Assembly (NCBI GenBank): GCA_907165275.2
Contig: OU015659.1
Span: 9,218,501 to 9,282,500 of the forward strand
Direction of reading: 5' to 3'
Source: Zygaena filipendulae
Lineage: Eukaryota > Arthropoda > Insecta > Lepidoptera > Zygaenidae
DNA: 64,000 nt
Position numbers and translations under genes: made by a program. Shown here piece by piece: positions 46,250-55,917 of the stretch. A model generated the notes under the pieces. That model had not been told where the DNA came from, searched no databases, and was given only the letters and a program-made list of their open reading frames with translations. Within the stretch, counting starts at the first letter, position 1. The number at the start of each line of letters is the position of its first letter.

Positions 46250-47027
46250 ACTACCAGAGCCATCTACTTAGAAGAAGTGCATAATCTTTCTGCTGACTTA
46301 ACGTTGATTGATTTACGAAGTTTTATTGTTCGACGTGGCTTTCTGTAGCGACAATGGAGCTGCCTTTGTGGGAGCAAGTAAAGAACTTCGAAATTTGTAC
46401 GGTCCAGTTGTTACAGACTTTGCAACCAACTCTGAAATTAAGTGGCGCTTCATTCCACCGGCAGCACCATTTATGGGGGGCGCCTGGGAGAGACTAGTGC
46501 GGTCAGTAAAAGCCGCCTTAAAAACAACGCTTCACGAACGAAAACCACGAGATGAGGTATTCGTCACATTACTGGCTGAAGCTGAAGGCTTGATAAATAG
46601 TCGCCCTCTGACTTACGTATCCACAGATGCCCTAGAAGAGGCTATTACCCCAAATCATTTTTTGCTCGGTTCTTCTTCTGGAGCGACTCTCCCCACCACT
46701 TTAACGGACAGAGACCTCGTCAGTAGAGAGGACTGGAAAAAAGTTCTTCGACTCTCTGACCATTTTTGGAAACGCTGGTTGCGAGAATACCTACCCACTC
46801 TGATTCCGAAGCGCTCCACGTCTGCCAATCGAAGTAATCTCAAAGTAGGAGACATCGTTATTATAGTTGATAACAATCTTCCTCGTGGCGTTTGGCCCAA
46901 GGGTCGAGTAACTACGGTGTACCCAGGCAAAGATGGCACGGTACGAGTAGTAGAGGTCACAACAGCAGCAGGATCCTTGAAGCGGCCGGCAAAAAAGGTG
47001 GTGCGATTGCCGGTTGATGGCAATTAA
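46250..47027 (+). pseudogene. BEL/Pao integrase C-terminal part, frameshifted
   Basis: It encodes the second half of the integrase core and the C-terminal domain. The first piece (46250-46346, TTRAIYLEEVHNLSAD) is in another frame. A one-base shift at about 46347 precedes SDNGAAFVGA, which holds the second catalytic Asp region. GGAWERLVRSVKAALK and INSRPLTYVSTD follow, then HFLLG and the typical terminal VGDIVIIVDNNLPRGVWPKG. The frame is open from 46308 to the stop at 47027. The catalytic N-terminal half is missing, so the enzyme is inactive. Confidence 0.8.
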
Positions 47028-47460
47028 GTATTTGTAAATTTTGTAAATGTTGTTTTGTAATTTGTAATTACTTGTTCAATTAAGTATTTGTAAATTTTGT
47101 AAATGTTGTCTTGTTATTTGTAATTACTTGTTCAATTAGATAGTTGTAAATTCTGTTTTGATTTGTAATTACTTGTTCTAATTCCCTTAATGTTTAGGAG
47201 GACGAGTAGTAGAGGTCACAACAGCAGCAGGATCCTTGAAGCGGCCGGCAAAAAAGGTGGTGCGATTGCCGGTTGATGGCAATTAAGTATTTGTAAATTT
47301 TGTAAATGTTGTTTTGTAATTTGTAATTACTTGTTCAATTAAGTATTTGTAAATTTTGTAAATGTTGTCTTGTTATTTGTAATTACTTGTTCAATTAGAT
47401 AGTTGTAAATTCTGTTTTGATTTGTAATTACTTGTTCTAATTCCCTTAATGTTTAGGAGG
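46943..47460 (+). repeat. 259-bp tandem duplication inside the BEL element
   Basis: 46943-47201 is repeated at 47202-47460 with no difference seen. The unit holds the last 28 codons of the integrase plus the 3' untranslated part. Within each unit a 56-bp segment (CAATTAAGTATTTGTAAATT...) is itself repeated about three times. Confidence 0.9.
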
Positions 47461-47645
47461 ACTAAGTGGACAAACAGACAGACGCGAATAGTGACTTGTT
47501 TTTTGTTATGATTGTTTTTTGTTATGTCTGTTCTTTCTTTGTTTTCTGTTTTATCCTCCTTTTTACTTCGAATGACCAATTTAAGTTCTTGTTTTTGATA
47601 ATAATTTTAAGTTTCTTTAAGGTTTTTTGTCACGAAGGGGGAGAA

Positions 47646-47840
47646 TGTTGCCAACCATTAAGTACTGGCTATTTATAATTTGTATTATTTTTAATTTTTA
47701 TATACAGAATGTCATAATTTTTAAGTTGCTTGCTGACATAAGCCCCTTGTAATCCTATTAGTTTTTCCCTATTAAAATTTTGATAATATTTTTATAAAGC
47801 CCTTTGATTTTATAAAGTCCTCATAGCTCCCTCGGCTACA
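47646..47840 (+). repeat. 3' LTR of the BEL/Pao element
   Basis: 195 bp, directly preceded by the polypurine tract GAAGGGGGAGAA and followed by the target duplication TTATT. Confidence 0.92.
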
Positions 47841-48798
47841 TTATTATTTATTTTCAGTCAGGCCTGTCGAGTTTATTCATACATATTGCGAAATAATAGT
47901 TGGTAAGTAGATAAGTAACATATAGATAGTTAGGTATTGCCACTGGGTATAGCAGCCACTACAGTATAGGTAACTCTTGGTCCCAGTGCTGGCGAACTCT
48001 AAACTGAAGTCAAACAGCTCTCAAAGAGTTTACCGCAGTTTGCTGGTTGCAACAAGAATTGTTGAATTTTTAAAATTCCCCTCGAGATTTATCCGGCTTA
48101 TAATACTTAAAATATCATTGGCTTATAGTCAGAAGAACAACTAAACAGCTTTAACGTGATATAAGTTGGAAGCATTTCTTATAATAATAATATATTGCCT
48201 CAGACGAAATACGACTTTTTATTTCGTCTGAGTACATTGCATGTCGTAACCGAGTGTTGTGGGTTTTTGAAATAGGTAAGCAATTCTTATGTTCATTGTA
48301 CAGTTTAAGGTTGTAACTACAAAACCTTTGATCGCGAAGCTCTTGTCATGGCACCGAAAGCACCAGCTTGAAACATCATTTATAGAGGAAAAGTTTGTTT
48401 GTTTGAAAGGCAGTAATTATTTGGAATTATGAAAACTCTGCATTTTGTAGATTTCTTCAAAGAACGTTACTAATTAAATTCGCTGTGAACTTTTCTTACA
48501 AAAGTACCTACCTATACCTACGTCATCGGTGGTACGTACCTATGAGTATTGTAAATTGTTTTCTTTGGAATGTGTTACCCAATATTTAAACTTGGAATTG
48601 TATTTATAGTATATTGTATGTACATTTCAAATTCCATTCCAATATAGGTAATTATTATTATTAATATAGCTATATATGTAAATGGTGGGGAATATCCTAA
48701 TTAAATCTGACATTTATGATAATAAGCAGAGATGCGCGAGCTAATTACTACATAAATGTTACTTATTATTATATGTATGTGTTATAATTTCATTATTA
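47841..48798. other. Intergenic DNA
   Basis: No gene recognised. A short hairpin (GCCTCAGACGAAATACGACT / TTTATTTCGTCTGAG) is at about 48197-48231. Confidence 0.4.
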
Positions 48799-48866
48799 AC
48801 TAGCTGTCCCCCACGGTTTCACCCGCGGTAATTTCGGAGTTCCCGCGAGAATTCTTAAATAAAAAT
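48799..48866 (-). mobile_element. Helitron 3'-end fragment
   Basis: ACTAGCTGTCCCCCACGG, CACCCGCGGTAATTTCGGAG and TTCCCGCGAGAATTC are the minus-strand terminus. The 5' part is absent. Confidence 0.65.
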
Positions 48867-49476
48867 GTGGATTCACGCGGGTGAATCAGAGGTCACTGTC
48901 GGCGCCGCAGCGACAGTGCAAAGTGCGTTGAATGACATTTAGGGATGATCCATCGGCGCATCCACGGGCGCATCGGCAAATTACATACATGCTCAATTTT
49001 CGTTATTTTTGTCTACGTCATACGTACACCTACGTAATAATTTATGATAAACCAAATTATAATATTATGTAAACCAGTTGTTTCCGCAGTTTCACCCACT
49101 CTCACTCCCTTTTCACTCCTCACTGGAGTCCCTACATAATACATAATATGACTACTTTGAAGCAACAGTATAAAATATAGCAAAATAAAATAAATAGCTG
49201 GAAAACAAGAATTTATTAACAGGAAAAACCATCGGCATTAAAAATGTTTTACAATTACTTCGAGTAAAAATAATATAATAGAATGTAGGTACAGCAATAG
49301 TAAAGATATGTTATATTTGAATAGTTTTAGACTCTGTCCAAAAATAATATTTTACAATGCTTTTTAACATACCTATAGCAAAATCATTACGCTACAAAAT
49401 ATTCAATAAATATATAAAAAAAAAATATAAAGAATTGTTTCTTTACATTGGTACATTATGTAGATACCTAAATGGT
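48867..49476. other. Intergenic DNA downstream of DOHH
   Basis: No gene is seen. A small GC-rich palindrome (CACTGTCGGCGCCGCAGCGACAGTG region) lies at 48893-48919. Confidence 0.35.
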
Positions 49477-49482
49477 TTTATT
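49477..49482 (-). terminator. Candidate polyadenylation signal of DOHH
   Basis: AATAAA on the minus strand, 33 nt after the stop codon. It would give a very short 3' UTR. Other AATAAA sites further down are possible. Confidence 0.35.
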
Positions 49483-49514
49483 TATGTTTTATAGTATTAA
49501 ATACTTCAGTAGCT

Positions 49515-52500
49515 TCAACACTTGACAGTCTGCAGAGTGTTAGCATACTGAAACTCCGGACTGTTCTCATAGTCAGACATATCCAGCGCCACTTCGCAGC
49601 TCTCGCGGACCACAGGGCGCGGATCGTTCAGAAACCTGGAGATGAATCAGTAACTTTGTTACCTTGTACACAAGAAATATCGACTTTAAGGCGGAAACAC
49701 ACTTATGTTTTGTGTCGTGTCGTTTCGCGTTGTGTCGCGTTTTGTTATAGCGCTTCTTTAACCATACTGAATGTATGAAACCGATAAAATTATGTCGCGT
49801 CACAACACGACACGACACATAAGCGTGTTTTCGCTTTTACATAGTCGGAATTTTTAGAAATATCGACCTTACATGCTTGAACTTAAGGTAGGAATGTGTA
49901 ATAAAATTTTCGACGCAGGCAAAGTTAAAATAATGCTGCAATAAGAGATAGCAGCAAGGAACTAAAACTAGCACCACTACTCGCTATTAAATATCGTACC
50001 TCCAAGATATTTTAAACGAAACCGAGTATAGAATACTTAAAAATTCGGTAAATGATAATTTTTAGAATAGAGGGTTATTCGGTGCCAAAATTGAACACAT
50101 AATTAAGTACATAATTAAGTACTTAATTTTAAAATAGACAATGTACCAAAATGGCCGCCACTGTTGATGACAATAGGGATGTGGACTACTTTTGAAAATC
50201 AAAATTCTAATTAGTCCGTTAGTTAGAAAATAAAAAAACAATAGACACGTATTTTTTGCTTTTTCAAATAATTTAAAATATACAGAGATAAAGCGCATTA
50301 AAGTTTAGGGTGCGTGGGTCGTGACGTCACGCGAAATTTCAACTCAATAATATATCGCCGTTATTTTTTGATTACGTAAAAAAAGAAAAAATACGTGTCC
50401 AATATTTTTTAATAATCTACAAGACGGACTAAAAAATAAAAATTAGTCCACATGCCCATTCTGCAGCATGTAAACTTGATATCAAAAAGTTTAAACAAAA
50501 AGTGCTAAGAACAATTACTACTTTTGGTGGTTTACTTAACTTGTCGTAACTCGTAATCTTGTGCAACCACTTGCTCAGGGAGCAAACCCCACACACCACG
50601 TTGCCCATTAGTTTTTATACAATACTAGCTGTGCCCCGCGGATTCAGCCGCGAGTCAGGATTCCTGCAGGAACTCCAAAGCAGACTAATTTACTCCTTAT
50701 AACAACAGCTAATTAGCAGTGAGTCCCGTCAGTATCGGTCCAACCGTTTCGGAGATTCACCCGCGTGAGTTTCGGAATTCCCGCAAGAACTCCAAACTTC
50801 TTTTATAAGTATAAACTTTGTCCTGACTATAACGAACACAAAAAAAACAATTATCCAATTTGGTGCAGTCGTTTGGAAGTTATACGCTTAGCAACACATT
50901 TGGCGATTCATTTTTATCATATGTATATATAGATTTCAACTTGAAATTGATGCACTATGGAAACAACAAACAAGTGAACTTAGAAGTAGATGAATAATTT
51001 GTGTTCGTAGTTACCTTTTGAGTACTTCCATACATTCAGTGGTTGCAATAGATCCAAGTGCTTCGGCCGCTTCATGTCTCACCATCTCATGCTCGCTTGT
51101 ATCCTCAAGGGCTTGTTTGAGGAATGGCACACTATGCTCACTTTGCATCTGACCAAAGATAAATGCAACTTCGTGACGGAACAGGGCACTGCTTGCTTTG
51201 AAGCCTGAAAGTTATAAGAACAACATCTGTATCATAGAGTTTATAAACAAAGTATGAAGTTACCTATCTAATTTTTTTTATTTGCAAATTTTATTTATTT
51301 AGTCCTTTATTATAGTACAGATTTGATCAATCCCACAAATACGATTGACAGTTCTGCATGTGCATCAAAGAAGTTTTTTAAACTATTATTTTTGTAAGAG
51401 AAATTATTATTTTTGTGTACACATGGCCTGTATCAGTTAATCTTTGTCTTCAACAACTTTTCACATTAGAATAGAATATATGGCATGTTAAGATCTAATA
51501 TTTTGGCATTAGTGTTGAGGAGAGAATTTTTGGGGAAGTGAGAAATGGGCAAGAAAATATGTTGTTGTTCATAGTGAATAAGGGCCCTGGTCCAAAACTA
51601 ATAATAAGTACAATTTGCATTATGAAGAACTCATACAGTACCTATTTAAAAATACTTTTTTTTTAATACTTGTGGTAAATACTAAAAGGTAAAAACAAAC
51701 GTTTATCACATGTTATCCCTGACATGGAAATTGCACCTGTTACACCTAGCTGCTAGCACAGCAGGAACTTTACTAATCGCTAGAAAAAAAGTGGTGTCAT
51801 TATAGTAGACATATTAACCACATGTAAGAAAATACAGATAAGATAAAAACCACAGATGAGTTTTAGTACACAACTTGAAACTAAAGAACCAAAAACTTAT
51901 TTAACTAATAATTTTATGAATCTTATCCAACACTAATTATAGTAATTATGACAGTTAAATTACCTTCTCCTATAGCATTTACACTCTCTCTCGTAGCTAA
52001 GTCTCTCAAGCTGAACATTGCTCTATATCTTTCAAACAAAGATTTACTTTCATCCATCATTGTTTTTTTTAATTCTTCTATACTTTTTTCAGAGCTAGGC
52101 GGTGCTGGATCGACAGAAGAATACCGACTCTGTGCAAGGTTTTCTTGCGCTGAGTTTTCATTTGCAATCCAGTTCAATCTTTGTAAAGCAATCTGGCATG
52201 TTTCAGCAACTTCTATGGCAGAATCGTACTGATAATTCTCTAACAAATCACGTAGGTTAGGATCACCAATAGCACCCAAGGCTTCACCTGAAATATGGAA
52301 GAAAAATACTTATTACTATAGAATAGGCATTTACATTGTTAAATATCTATTTAAGTATTACTACAAAACTTGACTATAAAATAAGAACAAGAGTGTGGTC
52401 ACTCAAATTCCCAACTTTACATTTATACATGGTTACTGATTTTACATGATTACTTTTATACTTTCTTTTTTTTATGTTGTCCTTGTGTGCATTAATTGTT

Positions 52501-53247
52501 AAATAAAAATAAATAAATCAATAAATTACAAAATATAGGTAGGTATTGTTTATTGTGTACAGATTAATGGTTAACTGTACTGTGAACAGGTCACCCTACA
52601 TTTTATCCCCCAACCTACCATTTAAGTATTCAGAATCAAAAACTTTATATTTATTTATTTAAATATAATTATATGTAGATATTTTTTTATAATTTATAAA
52701 AAAGAAAGATGAATTTATTGTGTCGTCTATCGGAAACCTGAATACATTTTTCTGATATTTTATTCAAGTATATTTTATTGATAATTAATGAAATAAAAAG
52801 AAAAACAAAAAGAAATAAAATTTTGATCTCAGATCTCTGACTAATTTTTCAAGAATTTTAGGTATAGAGGGCAGACTGAATTACCACATTATATCAAAAT
52901 AAAAAGACTAACTGCAGCTTATCCCTAACGTATAGGTAAGTATCTTTCACAATGGAGTAAAACTAACCTGCTTCGTGTCGAACTATAGGGTCTTGTTGTT
53001 TGTCTTCTAACACATTCCTTAGAACGGGAATGGCTGTCTTGTCCTGCATTTGTCCTAAGCAATAAGCCAGTTCATGTTTTAGTAGCACTGATTCATCAAC
53101 AAAACACTCTGTAATGCATTGAATTGCGGTTTTGCCACCCAAATTTCGGAGTGTAAACAAAGCACGAAATCTCTCTTTCATTGGCCTCGCTGGGTCATTT
53201 AGAACTTTGCCAATGTTCCTTACTGCTGCATCACTTACTTGTACCAT
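49515..53247 (-). CDS. DOHH: Deoxyhypusine hydroxylase (304 aa, four coding exons)
   Basis: This iron enzyme hydroxylates deoxyhypusine on eIF5A, the last step of hypusine formation, in the cytoplasm. Exons are 53247-52968, 52287-51964, 51204-51015 and 49635-49515. All introns are GT-AG, phases 1, 1, 2 fit, and the total is 915 nt including TGA. The protein is built of HEAT-like repeats in two halves. All four His-Glu iron-ligand pairs are present: H58-E59 (LLKHELAY), H91-E92 (VRHEAGEALG), H212-E213 (LFRHEVAF) and H245-E246 ([10 protein letters not shown]), each pair of pairs 33 residues apart as in human DOHH (302 aa). The C-terminus [12 protein letters not shown] is also typical. I chose the ATG at 53247 (MVQVSDAA) by family length; an upstream in-frame start would add 28 unrelated residues. 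A LINE lies about 140 bp upstream, and intron 3 holds three transposons. Confidence 0.96.
49686..49839. mobile_element. MITE in DOHH intron 3
   Basis: TTAAGGCGGAAACACACTTA with TGTGTCGTGTCG on the left is inverted relative to CGACACGACACATAAGCGTG and TTTTCGCTTTTA on the right. It lies about 50 nt upstream of the exon 4 splice acceptor. Confidence 0.75.
50171..50462. mobile_element. Foldback MITE with TGACGTCA, copy 3 (DOHH intron 3)
   Basis: CAATAGGGATGTGGACTACT and TTAGTCCGTTAGTTAGAAAA are on the left; CAAGACGGACTAAAAAATAA and TAGTCCACATGCCCATTCTG are on the right. Only one TGACGTCA is present (GGTCGTGACGTCACGCGAAA), since the segment between the two sites of copy 2 is missing. Confidence 0.75.
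50624..50935 (-). mobile_element. Helitron-like element in DOHH intron 3
   Basis: The 3' end ACTAGCTGTGCCCCGCGG is intact. A second internal tail piece (CACCCGCGTGAGTTTCGGAA, TTCCCGCAAGAACTCC) shows a partial duplication. The 5' boundary is approximate. Confidence 0.6.
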
Positions 53248-53379
53248 TTTTGAGGTTAATGCTCTTAATAGTTTTTCAATAATGCAATAATGCAGTACCT
53301 GTTTTATTACGACACGGAATCCAAATTCCAAAAACGTGAGTCGTGACTCGTGACCATTGCAAACAAAAATGACAATTGA

Positions 53380-53390
53380 TTTGGAGTTTT
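53380..53390. repeat. Target-site duplication of the LINE, left copy
   Basis: TTTGGAGTTTT precedes the poly(T) run and recurs at 58683-58693 on the other side of the LINE. Because the duplication itself ends in T, its exact length is 8 to 11 bp. Confidence 0.75.
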
Positions 53391-53516
53391 TTTTTTTTTA
53401 ATTTATTGAAAGCTTTGGCAACACGGCCATCAGCTTAAACCAAATTACAATATTCTATGTATTAATAATAATTAGTTAGAATAATAGAAGAATATAAAAC
53501 ATAAATTATTATCTAC

Positions 53517-54076
53517 CTATAAACTACCTATAGTATTAATTACAAAATTATAAATTAAAGGGTAAAGCTGTGGAAGCTTTAGTAAACCTTGTACTGAGTT
53601 CGGAATATTTTTAACATCTGCATTTTTACATAAACTAATGAACAATAGCCTTTGCAAGTTGAATTGAGGACATTGAAGAATTATATGATCAAGATCGCAC
53701 AAAAAATAATTACAATAGTTACAAACAGCAGAATCACTCAATTTTAATCTAAAAAGATGCGCAGGGAAACGGGCATGACCAATGCGTAATCTGCTTAAAG
53801 TGGATATGAAAGACCTTCCTAAAAATTTTGTGTGTTTTTCAAACCAGGACTTAGTGCTGGGAACTGGGACAATTTCTGCAAGCCATTTTCCTTTCACGTT
53901 TCTGGTCGACTGCAAGGAATTAGACCAACGGTTTATCATAATATTTTTTACAAAAGAAACCAAATCTAAATGCGGTACTTTAAAACTACAAATTTGAATA
54001 TACTTTGAAGATTTGGCGAGCTTATCCACAAGTTCGTTGCCTATTATGCCAGCATGTCCAGGAACCCAGCAGAATT
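53517..54076 (-). pseudogene. LINE ORF2, C-terminal part after the break
   Basis: The frame resumes past the 37-bp insertion with the end of RNase H (GNELVDKLAK) and continues for about 180 residues. It ends in a Cys/His motif (CNYCNYFLCDLDHIILQC), a zinc-finger-like element common at the end of such ORF2 proteins. The stop codon is at 53517. Confidence 0.8.
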
Positions 54077-54113
54077 AACTAGTAATAAAAAAAAAAAAAA
54101 AAAAAAAAAAATT
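54077..54113 (+). mobile_element. 37-bp insertion: minimal poly(A) retroposon in the LINE
   Basis: Read on the plus strand, AACTAGTAAT is followed by 25 A and then TT. Host AATT is present on both sides, as for a short target duplication. Removing the 37 bp would make the RNase H frame continuous at this point. Length 37 shifts the frame by one. Confidence 0.75.
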
Positions 54114-55917
54114 CTACATAGATATTCCTTTTACATAAATTATTTAAGCAGCTCCTTAACTCATAAATTAAGTAATTTACAGATGGATGTAAACGTTTGC
54201 TTTTAAGAGCTTGCAAAGCGCTCATGGAATCACTTAAAATTAAAAAATTATTCTTATTGTTGGATTTATAACTATCCCTAATGTGATTTAGGGCGTAAAT
54301 AATGCCTAAAACCTCAGCCGAAAATACAGAAAAGTAATTATTACATTTATAAACATTCCCTATATTCATAAATGAATCATAGAATGCGAAACTGGTTCTT
54401 TCTTTAGTTTTAGAGCCATCTGTGTACAATTTTGCAAAATCAGTTTTTACGTCGAGAAATTCCAGAAAATCATATTTAGATTTAAACTTAATCAAATGAA
54501 CAACTACATCTCTCATCATTAGAAAATAGTCATATTCAAAACATGGCAATAACGCAGTCCAAGAAACCGTATCCTGGAATTCGAAATTTAAGTATGATGA
54601 AGATCCTCCTATTGAGGACGAGTCAGGACAAGGTATTAAATTATAATTTGGAATATTAAAATTTTCCATATACCTAGAAATTACTTGGTTATCTCGACTA
54701 ATTAGTTTAAGACAATACTTATCTGTTATATAACTTCTACGTATAGATAAGGGGACAATCCCAGCCTCAACTTCCAAGGAATTAATTGGAGAGGACATCA
54801 TAGCACCAGTAATTATTCTTAACGCTCTATTTTGTAAAATATCTAATTTTCTCAGTAAAGTAGATCTCGCGTCCGCAAAAAACATAGAACCATAATCAAA
54901 ATGACTTCGGATGGTCGCGATGTATATAGTTTTTAGAATTTTGGGGTCTGCTCCCCATTTTACTCCCGCTAATGACTTTAATATGTTTAAACCCAACTCA
55001 GCTCTTTTACAAATAACATCAATATGAGATTTCCAAGAAAGATCAAAATCTAGAGTGAGACCTACATATTTGACGAAAGAATGTGCAGTAATAACCTCAG
55101 AATTGTATAAAACCCGAGGATAATGTAGACCATTTTTAGAAAATAGAATTACCGAACTTTTGGAAACATTAACCTCAAGTTTCAATGAATTCGTCAGTAA
55201 ATGATGAATAGTACGAAGACAATTATTCATAATGGATTCACCAGACCCAATATCATTACAGTTCACATATAAAACAAGATCGTCGGCGAAAAATAAATGC
55301 TTAACAGATGATGGAATTTGTTTTATGAAACATATTAGACTCATAATGAATACAAGAGGAGATAAAACAGAACCTTGTGGTGTACCCTTCCTGGAAATTT
55401 TAGTACCAAACAAAGTAGATTTAACTTTCAAAGACAGAGAGCGATTATTTAGAAAATTGTACAGCCAAAATAGGATATGACCAGGAAACCCCAGAGAAGC
55501 CAAACTAGTGATAAGATAAGAATGATCGATGTTATCAAACGCCCCTTTGATATCCAAAAAAACTGCTAATGTATAATGATTATTATGGAAATTATTTTTG
55601 ATATCTCCAATTAAGCAGCTTAAGTTATCTATTGTGCTTTTACCTTTCCGGAATCCATATTGAGTGTTGGGTAAGAAGCTATTATTTTCAATAAACCATT
55701 CCAATCTATTTTTTAACATAGTTTCAAAAACTTTTGAAAAACAAGACGTTAAGGAAATGGGTCTGTAAGAGCTAATACTATTTGGATTTTTATAAGGCTT
55801 TAGGATAGGAACTACATGTTGGGTCTTCCAAATCGGAGGAATAGAGTTGCTTTGCCAGAGATCATTGAATATTTTACATAAAATTTCCTTGGCATATTGG
55901 GGTAGATTTTTTATCAC
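54114..55917 (-). pseudogene. LINE ORF2: reverse transcriptase and RNase H
   Basis: The frame opens at 55917 near a frameshift and runs about 600 residues. Reverse transcriptase motifs appear in order: YRPISLTS (residues 51-58), GFRKGKSTID (88-97), FLDIKGAFDNIDH (120-132), GTPQGSVLSPLVF (178-190) and FADDLVLY (210-217) with both catalytic Asp. RNase H begins at about residue 490 with LYTDGSK and FSVFSAEVLGI, LILSDSMSAL. The reading frame ends artificially in a run of Phe from the poly(T) of the 37-bp insertion. The enzyme copies the element's RNA at the nicked target. Confidence 0.88.

Larger units (their letters stand above)
44085..47840 (+). mobile_element. BEL/Pao LTR retrotransposon, internally deleted
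   Basis: Two direct LTRs of 195 bp (44085-44279 and 47646-47840) start TGTTGCC, end in CTACA and look identical. The host repeat TTATT lies on each side (44080-44084, 47841-47845), a 5-bp duplication as usual for BEL/Pao. TTTGGTCCTTCGAG just after the 5' LTR looks like the primer-binding region. GAAGGGGGAGAA before the 3' LTR is the polypurine tract. Inside are a Gag frame and the end of the integrase. Protease and nearly all of reverse transcriptase and RNase H are absent. Confidence 0.92.

Noticed and set aside
53248..53331. Upstream in-frame start for DOHH adding 28 residues
   Set aside because: The added residues do not resemble DOHH. The internal ATG gives 304 residues, close to the family length.
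54079..54115. Poly-Phe run at the end of the LINE reverse transcriptase frame
   Set aside because: It is the translation of the poly(T) inserted into ORF2, not a real protein end.
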